A DNA stretch of 64,000 nt from Pandoraea terrae. GTDB taxonomy: Bacteria; Pseudomonadota; Gammaproteobacteria; Burkholderiales; Burkholderiaceae. The notes under the pieces were generated by a model, which worked only from the letters and a program-made list of their open reading frames with translations, did no database searches and was not told the origin of the DNA. The translations under genes and the position numbers were made by a program. Of the stretch, positions 9,442-17,908 are shown one piece after another. How positions within the stretch are numbered: position 1 is the stretch's first letter; each line of letters opens with the position of its first letter. Where the stretch lies: NCBI RefSeq assembly GCF_902459695.1, contig NZ_CABPRZ010000012.1, positions 115,868 through 179,867 of the forward strand. Direction: 5' to 3'.

Positions 9442-10217
9442 GCGTGCGCTCCTTCCAGTTCGGCGTCGGCCGTGCCCATGTATGCCTCGCGCACGCGCGG
9501 GTCAGCCGTGACCACGGCATACGCACCCTCGGCCAGGATCTCGCCGCGCTGCAGGACGGTAATCGTGTCGGCAATGCCTGCCACTACCTTCATGTTGTGT
9601 TCGACCATCAACACCGTGCGCCCCCTTGCAACCTGCTTGATGAGCGCCGCGACACGGTCGACATCCTCATGCCCCATGCCCTGCGTCGGCTCATCGAGCA
9701 GCATCAGGTCGGGCTCCATCGCGAGCGTGGTGGCGATCTCCAGCGCGCGCTTGCGGCCATACGGCAGAGACACGGTCAGATCGTCGGCATATGCGGCGAT
9801 GCCCACCTCGTCGAGCAGCGCCATGGCGCGTTCGTCAAGCTCGGAGAGTCCCTTCGCGCTCCGCCAGAAATGAAACGACTGGCCGCTCGCGCGTTGCAAC
9901 GCCACGCGTACATTCTCCTGCACGCTGAGATGCGGAAACACCGCGGAAATCTGGAACGAGCGGATCATGCCGCGCCGCGCAACGGTGGCCGGCGCGGCGC
10001 GCGTAATGTCCTCCCCACGGTAGAAGATTTGCCCGGATGTCGGTGCGAGAAACTTTGTGAGCAGGTTGAAGCATGTCGTTTTGCCGGCGCCGTTCGGCCC
10101 GATCAAGGCATGGATCGCCCCGCGCCTGACCTTCAGGTCGACCCCGGACACGGCGGTAAAACCGCGAAACGCCTTGGTCAACTTGCGGGTCTCGAGAATG
10201 ATGTCGTCGTGATGCAT
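9438..10217 (-). CDS. branched-chain-type ABC transporter ATPase (LivG-like)
   Basis: A 259-residue ABC ATPase of the LivG family, with intact Walker A GPNGAGKTT (about 41-49), the family-typical Q-loop region RSFQISAVFPHLSVQENV, a signature segment SLPYGRKRALEIA and Walker B LMLLDEPTQGMG followed by VEHNM. The ABC signature is the degenerate LPYGRKR form usual for LivG. It ends in a 4-base overlap with the LivF-like gene and starts 13 bases after the binding-protein gene. Because its partner has a substituted Walker A, this subunit may provide most of the ATPase activity (inference). Confidence 0.92.
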   Translation of the reverse strand: MHHDDIILETRKLTKAFRGFTAVSGVDLKVRRGAIHALIGPNGAGKTTCFNLLTKFLAPTSGQIFYRGEDITRAAPATVARRGMIRSFQISAVFPHLSVQENVRVALQRASGQSFHFWRSAKGLSELDERAMALLDEVGIAAYADDLTVSLPYGRKRALEIATTLAMEPDLMLLDEPTQGMGHEDVDRVAALIKQVARGRTVLMVEHNMKVVAGIADTITVLQRGEILAEGAYAVVTADPRVREAYMGTADAELEGAHA

Positions 10218-10230
10218 GACGTCTCCGGAC

Positions 10231-11460
10231 TTACTTCCTGACGAAGGCGCATTGGCTCTGCGCCAGCGGACGAAATGCGTCGTTCGCCGGGATCGTCTGC
10301 AGCACCTTGTAGTAATCCCACGGCTTCTTCGATTCCTTGGGGGTCTTCACTTCGACGAGATACATGTCGTGCACCATCAGGCCGTCGGGACGGATCTGGC
10401 CGTTCCTGGCAAAGAAGTCGTTGACCGGTGTCTTCTTCATCTCCGCCATGACCGTATCGGCGTCATCGGTGCCGGTGCGCTGAATGGCTTGCAGGTAATG
10501 CATCACCGACGAGTAAGTGCCCGCGTGCACGAGCGTCGGCATCTTGCCTGCCTTGGCATAGAAGCGTTGCGCCCAGGCGCGCGAGGCGTCATCGCGATCC
10601 CAGTAGAACGCCGTGGTCAGCGTCATGCCCTGCGCAGCCTCGAGGCCCAGGCTGTGGATGTCGCTGATGAACATGTGCAAGCCGGCAATTTTCTGCTTGC
10701 CCGGGCCGACCAGGCCAAACTCTCGCGACGTCTTGATCGCGTTGACGGTATCCGCACCGGCGTTCGCGAGACCGATCACCTTCGCGCGCGACGCCTGCGC
10801 CTGCAGCAGATACGAGGACAGGTCCGACGAATTCAGCGGATGCTTGGCGCGGCCGGCGACCTTTCCGCCCGCGTGCGCGAGTGCTTCGCTGGCATCCTTG
10901 TCGAGTGAAGCACCCAGCGCGTAGTCGACCGTCAGGAAATACCAGCTGTTGTCGCCGCCGCGGGTCATCGCCTTCACGGTGTTGGTGGCGAAGGCGTAGG
11001 TGTCATAGGAATACTGGATCGTGTAAGGCGAGCATTCCTCGTTGACAAGCCGCGTCGTGCCGGCGCCTGTGGCGATCGCAATCCTGTGCTTGGCACGGGC
11101 GACGTTGGCCACGGCCAGTGCCACGGACGACGGCAGCAGATCCTCCACCATGTCGACCTGTTGGTTGTCGAACCAGTCGCGCGCAATGGTCGCAGCAACG
11201 TCGGTCTTGTTCTGATGGTCGGCCGAGACGACTTTGATGGGCGCCCCGTTGACCTTTCCGCCGAAGTCGTCGACAGCCATCTGGGCGGCGATGACGGAGC
11301 CTTTGCCACCGATGTCGGAAAAGATCGACGACATGTCGGTCAACACACCGATCTTCACGACGTTGTCGCTTATCTTGCCGGGTTGCGCGTGGGCAGCATG
11401 GCAGAATGCGAGGCCGGCGGCGAACGCCAGGGCGATGCGGCTTGCTTGGAACTTGAACAT
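10231..11460 (-). CDS. ABC transporter periplasmic substrate-binding protein (LivK/Peripla_BP_6 type)
   Basis: A 409-residue periplasmic binding protein. A Sec signal peptide is visible at residues 1-26 (MFKFQASRIALAFAAGLAFCHAAHAQ), followed by the mature domain starting VVKIGVLTDMSSIFSDIGGKGSV, typical of type I periplasmic binding proteins. It lies between the cupin gene and the LivG-like ATPase, so it supplies the ligand to the transporter encoded by 6771-10217. Related proteins in aromatic-degrading beta-proteobacteria bind aromatic acids; the ligand here is not visible. The start has a GGGAAATC ribosome site. Confidence 0.92.
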   Translation of the reverse strand: MFKFQASRIALAFAAGLAFCHAAHAQPGKISDNVVKIGVLTDMSSIFSDIGGKGSVIAAQMAVDDFGGKVNGAPIKVVSADHQNKTDVAATIARDWFDNQQVDMVEDLLPSSVALAVANVARAKHRIAIATGAGTTRLVNEECSPYTIQYSYDTYAFATNTVKAMTRGGDNSWYFLTVDYALGASLDKDASEALAHAGGKVAGRAKHPLNSSDLSSYLLQAQASRAKVIGLANAGADTVNAIKTSREFGLVGPGKQKIAGLHMFISDIHSLGLEAAQGMTLTTAFYWDRDDASRAWAQRFYAKAGKMPTLVHAGTYSSVMHYLQAIQRTGTDDADTVMAEMKKTPVNDFFARNGQIRPDGLMVHDMYLVEVKTPKESKKPWDYYKVLQTIPANDAFRPLAQSQCAFVRK

Positions 11461-11551
11461 GATGATTTCCCGATAGCCAGAAGTGAGGGCTGCGAGTGGA
11501 AGTCTCCAACGGTGCGGCGCGCCCTCACGCTGCCGCACACTGACGTCCGGC

Positions 11552-11932
11552 TCAGGCCGGATCGTAATAATGAATCTCGAGAAGCATGCAGCCGCCGTTC
11601 GACTTGAACGGGCCGTGGAAGGCGCCGGGCGGACGGCAGGCATAGGTATTCGGCGCGAACGCCTCGCCGCCCTCGCCACTCGCGTCGTTGCCCACCGTCA
11701 GGTCGCCGCTGACCAGATAGACCTCCTCCCAGTACGTATGCACGAATGGGGCTTTCGTGTAGATGCCCGGCGCGAACCGCAGCAGGCGCGTACGGCTGCC
11801 GGACTTCGCCGTTTCGTCAAGCGAGCCTGAGAGCACCTTCTGCTCGATGCCTTGGGGATAGCCGGGCGGGACTTCCCAGCCCTCATGCATGTCGATGGTA
11901 TGGAACTCATCGTGCTTTTTGTTGATCGCCAT
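11552..11932 (-). CDS. small cupin-domain protein
   Basis: A 126-residue single-domain cupin. The first cupin motif is recognisable around residues 58-78 (IYTKAPFVHTYWEEVYLVSGDL) and the second around 96-118 (ACRPPGAFHGPFKSNGGCMLLEI), with His/Glu residues able to bind a metal. It has no signal peptide. It lies between the HpaB-like hydroxylase (45 bp upstream) and the binding-protein gene on the same strand. Small cupins in aromatic operons can be metal-dependent dioxygenases, isomerases or ligand-binding proteins; which applies here cannot be told. Confidence 0.85.
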   Translation of the reverse strand: MAINKKHDEFHTIDMHEGWEVPPGYPQGIEQKVLSGSLDETAKSGSRTRLLRFAPGIYTKAPFVHTYWEEVYLVSGDLTVGNDASGEGGEAFAPNTYACRPPGAFHGPFKSNGGCMLLEIHYYDPA

Positions 11933-11977
11933 GGTGACTCCTCAGGGATAGCGATGGAAAAAGAAAAAGGGGCGGGT

Positions 11978-13459
11978 TCAGGCCGCAGCCGGTTCGCGGC
12001 GGATCTCGTCGGAAAGCGCGTAGCTGCCCAACAGGTTGTCGACCAGACCGGTGGCCTTCTGCCAGTCGTAGGTGCGGTAGGCGTGACCTTTGGTCACGAA
12101 GGTGGCGCCCGCGTAGAACATCTCGTACTGGTTGTGGCGCGACGCGAATTCGGACCCGACGGCGTCCCACGCGAGCTTGAAGAATTTCACGCGCTCTTCG
12201 GCGCTGGCCACCGGGGACTTCTGGGTCTTCTCGATGATGCTGGCAAGCATCGGGTTCTCGAAGTCATGGATGCTCGAGGGCAGCATGATCATGCCGCCGC
12301 CGGCGAGCTCACGCAGGGAATTGAGTACCTTGGCGTAAAGCTGCTGCGTGACGACCTGCGACGCGTACAGCAGGTTGCGGTCCGGCACGAAGTAGCCTCC
12401 CGCCATCTGCCCCTTGGCCTCCATGCCGTGGACCCACGCTTCGATCATGGCGGCCTCGGCGGCAAGCTGACCGAGCATCTCGCGTACCTGCGGGAACGTG
12501 TTGGTGCCGTTGACCTCGGTGATCTTCATGGCGATGCCCACGAGGAAGCGCAGCTTCACCATCAGGCGCACCTGGCACTGGTAGTTCTGGTAGCTATGCG
12601 CCGGCGTGGCGTGAAACTGTTTGGCGCACATGGCCGTGTCGCCCGCCACGAAGATGCGCTCCCACGGCACCTTGACGTCGTCGAAGTACAGCACCGCGTC
12701 GTTCTCGTCGTAGCGCGACGCGAGCGGGTTGTCGAACACCGATGCCGCATTCTCCTCATACGACTTGCGCGAGAGCACACGCAGGCCCTTGGTGTTCATC
12801 GGAATCGCGAACGACAGCGCGTACATCTCGTCGCCTGCCTTCAATGGCTGGATGCAACTGCAGAACACTTCGTTAGCCATGATGCCGCTGGTGGCCAGCA
12901 TTTTCGCGCCGCGCACCGTGATGCCCTCGTGGTCCTGATCCACGATGCCGACCGCGAGGTACTTGTCTTCCTGCTCGTGTGCCGCCTTCGACTGGTTGGC
13001 CTGCGGATTGACGATCACGTAGGTCAGGAACAGGTCGTTGTCACGAGCGTACTTGTAGTAGTCGCGCAACGCGCCTGCGCGTTTCGCATCGTATTGTTCA
13101 AAGACGTCGATGCCCATGACCATGCCGGAAATGCACGATGCCACGTGATCGGGCGAGCGCCCCATGAAGCCGAAGTGCAGTTCGGTCCAGGCCTCCAGCA
13201 TGCGCCGGCGCTCGACCAGTTCGTCGTAGCTCGTGGGCATCTGCCAGATGCGCGACACGCGATCGCCCGTGTCAGGTGAGGCGAACGTCATCGCCTCGAT
13301 GTTCTCCGGGCGCGCCTGGAAATCGTAGAGGCTCGCGTAGCTGCGGATCGAATTACGGAATGCCGGGTGCATCGTCACGTCGCCGACCGCCTGGCCGTTC
13401 AGATAAACCTCGCGGCCGTCGCGCAACTGACTGATGTGTTGACTGCCATTCTTGACCAT
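11978..13459 (-). CDS. FADH2-dependent aromatic hydroxylase (HpaB/PheA-like large component)
   Basis: A 493-residue protein of the 4-hydroxyphenylacetate 3-hydroxylase family, which ortho-hydroxylates phenolic substrates using reduced flavin from a separate reductase. Family features are DGREVYLNGQAVGDVTMHP at about 13-31, HPAFRNSIRSYASLYDFQ, ASCISGMVMGIDVF, and the flavin-binding segments VDQDHEGITVRGAKMLATSG and DAVLYFDDVKVPWERIF. The ATG at 13459 has an AGGAGAG ribosome site; in-frame codons further upstream overlap the reductase gene. Family is certain; substrate (4-hydroxyphenylacetate, a phenol or another hydroxyaryl acid) is not, because no homoprotocatechuate genes are near. Confidence 0.9.
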   Translation of the reverse strand: MVKNGSQHISQLRDGREVYLNGQAVGDVTMHPAFRNSIRSYASLYDFQARPENIEAMTFASPDTGDRVSRIWQMPTSYDELVERRRMLEAWTELHFGFMGRSPDHVASCISGMVMGIDVFEQYDAKRAGALRDYYKYARDNDLFLTYVIVNPQANQSKAAHEQEDKYLAVGIVDQDHEGITVRGAKMLATSGIMANEVFCSCIQPLKAGDEMYALSFAIPMNTKGLRVLSRKSYEENAASVFDNPLASRYDENDAVLYFDDVKVPWERIFVAGDTAMCAKQFHATPAHSYQNYQCQVRLMVKLRFLVGIAMKITEVNGTNTFPQVREMLGQLAAEAAMIEAWVHGMEAKGQMAGGYFVPDRNLLYASQVVTQQLYAKVLNSLRELAGGGMIMLPSSIHDFENPMLASIIEKTQKSPVASAEERVKFFKLAWDAVGSEFASRHNQYEMFYAGATFVTKGHAYRTYDWQKATGLVDNLLGSYALSDEIRREPAAA

Positions 13460-13494
13460 GACTCTCTCCTGAAAATTGTCGGATAAGGCCGCCG

Positions 13495-14013
13495 TCATGC
13501 CGCTGCGGGCTCGACGTCGAGCGAGCGGTACTGACCGCCGAAAAAAATGAGGGGGCGGCCGTCGTGCCGCGCGTCGTGCCGCACCACGCGGCCGAGGAAG
13601 ATCACGTGATCGCCGCCGTCGTGCCGGGCATACGGCGCGCATTCGAACGCCGCGAGCGTGCCCGGCAGACGGCAAACGTCCTCGGCGTCGAGCGGCAGGC
13701 CGTCCCACTTGCTGCCGCGCGCCGTGGCGAAGCGGTTCGAAACGTCGCGCTGGGCTTCGTCGAGCACGTTGACGGTGAAACGCGGTGCGGCGCACAGGTC
13801 GTCCAGGCTCAGGCAGCGGCGATCGACCGAGAACAGAATCAACGGTGGATCGAGCGATACCGAGTTGAACGACGCCACCGTGATGCCGATGGGGCTTCCC
13901 GTTGCTCGCGGTGCAGTAATGACGGCCACGCCCGTGGCAAACATGGCGAGCGCGCGCCGGAATCGGCGGGCGGCGTCTTCCGGGGTTTCCGCCGGACATG
14001 GAGCATCTTTCAT
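13495..14013 (-). CDS. NAD(P)H:flavin oxidoreductase, HpaC-like component
   Basis: A 172-residue flavin reductase of the HpaC/DIM6 fold. It contains FRRALAMFATGVAVITA (about 19-35), GITVASFNSVSLDPPLILFSV (the flavin-binding strand) and the C-terminal GDHVIFLGRV. It supplies FADH2 to the hydroxylase encoded 35 bp downstream; the pair forms a classical two-component monooxygenase. I chose the ATG at 14013 over the GTG at 14016 because the GAGGAGG ribosome site is 5 bases from the former and 2 from the latter. First gene of the operon that ends at 6771. Confidence 0.92.
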   Translation of the reverse strand: MKDAPCPAETPEDAARRFRRALAMFATGVAVITAPRATGSPIGITVASFNSVSLDPPLILFSVDRRCLSLDDLCAAPRFTVNVLDEAQRDVSNRFATARGSKWDGLPLDAEDVCRLPGTLAAFECAPYARHDGGDHVIFLGRVVRHDARHDGRPLIFFGGQYRSLDVEPAAA

Positions 14014-14073
14014 CACAACCTCCTCACGACATCAGGGATCAAGGCGCAGACAACCCGCCATCAACCTTTCATA

Positions 14074-14122
14074 ATTAGCTTTGTTTGTTAGTCATTATTG
14101 AACGTTAACAAAATTAGCTAAT
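14074..14122. promoter_or_regulatory. 49-bp AT-rich dyad upstream of the hydroxylase-transporter operon, candidate operator
   Basis: Two 17-base arms, 14074-14090 and 14106-14122, are inverted copies matching at 14 of 17 positions around a 15-base centre (symmetry axis 14098). Outer half-sites are ATTAGCT/AGCTAAT and inner ones TTTGTTA/TAACAAA. The right arm contains the perfect palindrome ATTAGCTAAT. It is strikingly AT-rich for this genome and lies about 60-110 bases before the hpaC-like ATG, suiting a dimeric regulator such as the MarR protein encoded at 15673. Confidence 0.55.
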
Positions 14123-14419
14123 CAAGCAAGGTAAACCCTAGGTTAGGAAATTGAGCTATCGACCGCCGCCAATGCTGCGCCGCACGAAAACGTGCCATCC
14201 CCTTATGTGGCGGTGGTTTTCTGGCGATTTCGCACCTGCACGACTGCGCACTCGAGATTGAATTCCCCCGCTGATCGTGGGGAGATGAAACCCTGCTTTC
14301 GATGTGGGAGACCGCATTCGCCGCAAATCGCGGTGCTACACTCGGCCGCAGTTTGATGGGTGCGCCGTCGCGGCGGCCGCACCTATCCGCCCATCCGCAC
14401 CCCATGTTTGGAATTCGTC
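14123..14419. other. intergenic region upstream of iscS
   Basis: No credible gene. A possible extended -10 for the downstream iscS-like gene, TGCTACACT, lies at 14334-14342, without a good -35. Together with 14014-14122 this forms a 406-bp divergent control region. Confidence 0.4.
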
Positions 14420-15640
14420 ATGCAGACGCTTTTTGAAGCCCCGATTTACATGGACTACAGCGCAACGACGCCCGTCGATCCGCGTGTGGTCGAGAAGATG
14501 GTGCCGTACCTGAACCAGCACTTCGGCAATCCGGCCTCACGCAGCCACAGTTACGGCTGGTCGGCCGAAGAGGCGGTGGAAACCGCGCGCGAGCACGTGG
14601 CAGCGCTCCTCAACGCGGATCCGCGCGAGATCGTCTGGACCTCCGGCGCCACCGAAGGCAACAATCTGGCGATCAAGGGCGCGGCGCATTTCTACAGCGG
14701 GCGCGGCAAGCACTTGATCACGGTGAAGACCGAACACAAGGCCGTGCTCGACACTTGCCGCGAACTGGAGCGCCAGGGCTTCGAGGTGACGTATCTCGAC
14801 GTCCAGGAAGACGGGCTGTTGAGCGTCGACGCCCTGCGGGCCGCGCTGCGGCCGGACACGATCCTCGTGTCGGTGATGATGGTCAACAACGAGATCGGCG
14901 TCATTCAGCCCATCGCGCAAATTGGCGACATCTGCCGTGAGCGCGGGATCGTCTTTCACTGTGATGCAGTGCAGGCCGCCGGCAAGATTCCCATCGACCT
15001 GGACACGCTCAAGGTCGACCTGATGACAGTGACGGCGCACAAGGTATATGGCCCCAAGGGCATCGGCGCGCTGTATGTGCGCCGCAAGCCGCGCATCCGC
15101 ATCGAGGCGCAGATTCACGGTGGCGGACACGAGCGCGGCATGCGCTCGGGCACCCTGCCGACGCACCAGATCGTGGGCATGGGCGAAGCCTTCCGCCTCG
15201 CAAGGCTGGAGCAGGCCGACGAAGCGGCGCGCGTGGGCGCGCTGCGCGACCGGCTACTGGCGGGATTGCGCGAAATGGAAGAGGTCTACGTCAACGGCAG
15301 TCTGGAACACCGCGTGCCGCACAACCTGAACATCAGCTTCAACTTCGTCGAAGGCGAATCGCTGATCATGGGCATCAAGGGCGTGGCCGTTTCGTCCGGC
15401 TCGGCGTGCACTTCGGCGTCGCTGGAGCCGTCGTTCGTGCTGCGTGCGCTGGGCCGCAGCGACGAGCTCGCGCACAGTTCGATCCGGCTCACTCTCGGTC
15501 GCTTCACGACGCGGGCGGAGGTCGATAGCGTCATTGACCAGCTGCGTGGCACGGTCGAGAAGTTGCGTTCGTTGAGTCCGCTGTGGGACATGTACCAGGA
15601 CGGTGTGGATCTGAACACGATCCAGTGGGCGGCGCACTGA
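14420..15640 (+). CDS. iscS: cysteine desulfurase, IscS type, outside an isc operon
   Basis: A 406-residue PLP-dependent cysteine desulfurase that removes sulfur from cysteine as a persulfide for Fe-S cluster assembly or thiolation. It has the PLP-Lys motif [12 protein letters not shown] and the IscS active-site loop [22 protein letters not shown], with the C-terminal [14 protein letters not shown] tail typical of IscS. No iscR, iscU, hscA or fdx flanks it; neighbours are the divergent hydroxylase operon and a convergent marR. The start at 14420 ([18 protein letters not shown]) matches housekeeping IscS. Presumably a second copy serving a local need or a relocated gene. Confidence 0.93.
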   Translation: MQTLFEAPIYMDYSATTPVDPRVVEKMVPYLNQHFGNPASRSHSYGWSAEEAVETAREHVAALLNADPREIVWTSGATEGNNLAIKGAAHFYSGRGKHLITVKTEHKAVLDTCRELERQGFEVTYLDVQEDGLLSVDALRAALRPDTILVSVMMVNNEIGVIQPIAQIGDICRERGIVFHCDAVQAAGKIPIDLDTLKVDLMTVTAHKVYGPKGIGALYVRRKPRIRIEAQIHGGGHERGMRSGTLPTHQIVGMGEAFRLARLEQADEAARVGALRDRLLAGLREMEEVYVNGSLEHRVPHNLNISFNFVEGESLIMGIKGVAVSSGSACTSASLEPSFVLRALGRSDELAHSSIRLTLGRFTTRAEVDSVIDQLRGTVEKLRSLSPLWDMYQDGVDLNTIQWAAH

Positions 15641-15656
15641 ACCTCAGGACGCGAAC

Positions 15657-15674
15657 GATCGCTGCCGTGCGATC
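15657..15674. terminator. short hairpin between convergent iscS and marR
   Basis: GATCGC and GCGATC form a 6-bp stem with a TGCCGT loop, overlapping the marR stop codon in the 32-bp convergent gap. No T-run; a weak bidirectional terminator candidate. Confidence 0.25.
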
Positions 15675-16215
15675 AGCGCAATTCCTTGGTGGCGAGCAGA
15701 TGACCGAGTTCAAGCGTGGCCCGGTCGCCGTTATTGACGAGCCGGTCAACCACGGCGCACAGCACCTTGAATTCCGTGCGGCTGATCCCGTCGAACAGCA
15801 CGTCATTGATATGCTGTTGTGACGGGGTCAATTCGCGGAGCAACTTCGCCCCGGCGGCCGTGACCGTCAGGCGCATCTTCCGGCGGTCTTCGGGATTCTG
15901 TTCCTTGTCGATGAGATTGAGCGTCTTGAGCTTGTTGGTCTCGATCGTCACGAACGCACCCGAGAGATGCAGATGATCCGCAAGCTGGTTGACGGTGACG
16001 TCACCTTTTTCCGCCAGGTGGGTGACGGATCGCAGCAGCGAGTATTGGATGCCCGTCAGTCCTATGAGGCTGCCGAAACCATCACGCACCGATAGCAGAC
16101 GCGCGGCGAACGGCAGCAAGCCGTTGATGAGATGACGGAACTCGGTGTCCGAGCCATCGATCAGGCATGCCGGATGGGTAATCGTCAGGGCCTTGGCGGC
16201 AGTCGTTCTTGTCAT
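15673..16215 (-). CDS. MarR-family transcriptional regulator
   Basis: A 180-residue winged-helix regulator. The MarR DNA-binding region is visible at about 62-128: GIQYSLLRSVTHL, VNQLADHLHLSGAFVTIETNKL (recognition helix) and the wing NPEDRRKMRLTVTAAG. The start is the ATG at 16215 (MTRTTAAK); the longer in-frame extension has no family similarity. It lies between the hydroxylase/Liv operon and the second Liv operon, both probably for aromatic or carboxylate ligands, so it is the best local candidate to control one or both. MarR proteins of this kind respond to phenolic ligands; the ligand is unknown. Confidence 0.9.
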   Translation of the reverse strand: MTRTTAAKALTITHPACLIDGSDTEFRHLINGLLPFAARLLSVRDGFGSLIGLTGIQYSLLRSVTHLAEKGDVTVNQLADHLHLSGAFVTIETNKLKTLNLIDKEQNPEDRRKMRLTVTAAGAKLLRELTPSQQHINDVLFDGISRTEFKVLCAVVDRLVNNGDRATLELGHLLATKELR

Positions 16216-16513
16216 ACGTTCACGACTTGCGAGGTCGGAATAATAGCTTTGGAAAAAAATTATACCGCAAAGCGTATTACTGCCTGGACAAGGTGTTGAC
16301 GGACGAATCGCCACTCGCAAGACAGCTTGAGGAGCATGCGCAACGCTTCCTTACGTTCGCGAAACCTGATGTCCGTTGGCTTGGCGGGGGCGGAACGAGG
16401 ACTTGCGGATCCCATTTAACAAGATCAAGATTGTATTGGCCGAGGATGCTCAAGCTTCGGTTCAGGATTCAGGCCTTTGACCGGTTCGACGTGAAAAATC
16501 AGGGGGAACCCCT
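16216..16513. promoter_or_regulatory. divergent control region between marR and the second liv operon
   Basis: No gene is apparent. An AT-rich patch at 16240-16263 begins ATAATAGCTTTG, close to ATAATTAGCTTTG at 14071-14083 in the hydroxylase operon dyad, and has ATAAT/ATTAT ends (16240-16244 and 16259-16263). This is a plausible second site for the MarR protein. The ribosome site GGGGGAACC precedes the ATG at 16514. Confidence 0.4.
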
Positions 16514-17776
16514 ATGAACACTCCGGGTCATATCCGCGCCGTCCGTCGTCGCACGGTGCTCAAGGGGGCCGCTGCAGCTGCAGCGTTGCAGCTCGCCTCG
16601 CCCTTCATCATCAAGGCACGTGGGGAGACGCCGCTGCGCATCGGCATGGTCGATCCGTTGACCGGCGTTTATGCTGCAGTTGCACAGAATGAAGTGACGG
16701 GCGCCAGGCTCGCCGTGCAACAGGTCAATGCCAAAGGCGGCATTCTCGGGCGCCCCATCGAACTGCTGGTAGAAGACTCGGCGAACGACGTCGGCACTGG
16801 CGTGCAGAAGGCGCGAAAGCTGATCGATCGTGATCAGGTCGCGTTCATGATCGGGGATGTGAATTCCGGCGTCGCTCAGGCAATCGCCCAGGTCACCAAC
16901 GAGAAGAAGGTATTGCACATCGTCTCGGGAGGCCACACCGACACGATCACCGGCAGCGATTGCAAGTGGAACGTATTTCGCGTCTGCAATACGACCAGCA
17001 TGGAGGCCAACGCGGTCGCCGACCTCCTCTTCACCAAGTTCGGCAAGAAGTGGCATTTCATTACGCCGGACTACGCCTTCGGCCATACGCTGCAGAAGGC
17101 CGCGCTGGCGGATTTGCAAAAGCTCGGCGGCCAGATGACCGGCAACGAGCTCACGCCGCTCGGCACGACCGATTTCTCCGCGTACCTGATCAAGGCGCGC
17201 GCCGCCAACCCCGATGTTTTGCTGGTGCTGCCGCAAGGCTCCGACATGGTCAACTGCCTGAAGCAGATCGCGCAGTTCGGCATCGGAAAGCAAATCCACG
17301 TTGCCGGGCTTCAGCAGGAGCTCGAATCGCTCGAGGCGATGCCGCCGGAGGCGCGCGTCGGCATCTGGATGTTCGAGTGGTACTGGAAGCAGCCGGGTGT
17401 CCCGAGCGTCGAGAAGTTCGTCGCCGACATCCGCAAGATGAACGGCGGCAAAGTCCCCACTGCACGTCACTGGTTCGGCTACACGTCGGTTCATACGCTC
17501 GCCGCGGTCGCCAACAAGGAAAAGAGCCTCGATGCGAAAAAGCTCGCGGAGGCGCTCGGCGGGTTCGAACTCCCGGACAACGTCAAGCTGCAGCCCAACA
17601 AGTGCTACTACCGCAAGGGAGACCACCAGTTGATGACCTCCTCGTTCGTCGGCGAAGCGCTGTCTCAGCCGGCGGGCGACCCGGAGGATCTGTTTCGCGT
17701 CGAGCGCGTGGTCGCTGGCGACAAGACTGCGCCGCCCGAGGCTGCGACTGGCTGCCAGCTGAAGTGGCCGGCCTGA
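16514..17776 (+). CDS. ABC transporter substrate-binding protein with Tat signal (LivK/AmiC type)
   Basis: A 420-residue periplasmic binding protein. The N-terminus RAVRRRTVLKGAAAAAALQLASP has a twin-arginine (RRRTVLKG) motif, so it is probably exported folded by Tat. The mature domain starts LRIGMVDPLTGVYAAVAQNEVTGARLAVQQVN, typical of urea/amide and short-chain ligand binders (Peripla_BP_6). It is followed by two permeases and two ATPases on the same strand, making a complete transporter. The ligand is not determinable; the first transporter operon uses a Sec-exported, clearly different binding protein. Confidence 0.9.
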   Translation: MNTPGHIRAVRRRTVLKGAAAAAALQLASPFIIKARGETPLRIGMVDPLTGVYAAVAQNEVTGARLAVQQVNAKGGILGRPIELLVEDSANDVGTGVQKARKLIDRDQVAFMIGDVNSGVAQAIAQVTNEKKVLHIVSGGHTDTITGSDCKWNVFRVCNTTSMEANAVADLLFTKFGKKWHFITPDYAFGHTLQKAALADLQKLGGQMTGNELTPLGTTDFSAYLIKARAANPDVLLVLPQGSDMVNCLKQIAQFGIGKQIHVAGLQQELESLEAMPPEARVGIWMFEWYWKQPGVPSVEKFVADIRKMNGGKVPTARHWFGYTSVHTLAAVANKEKSLDAKKLAEALGGFELPDNVKLQPNKCYYRKGDHQLMTSSFVGEALSQPAGDPEDLFRVERVVAGDKTAPPEAATGCQLKWPA

Positions 17777-17908
17777 GCCCGGCGACGATGCCCGCCCGAG
17801 TCGTGCCGGAAACCATTGCCACAAGCCGGCCACGCATGCGTGGCAACACAGCGGCCCAAGCTGCCCGGTGCGGCTCGTGCATGGGTCGCGTCGGAACATG
17901 AGCGGCCG

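Noticed and set aside
11852..13279. 475-codon plus-strand open frame opposite the HpaB-like gene
   Set aside because: The minus strand encodes a complete, motif-bearing hydroxylase; the plus-strand translation has no family features.
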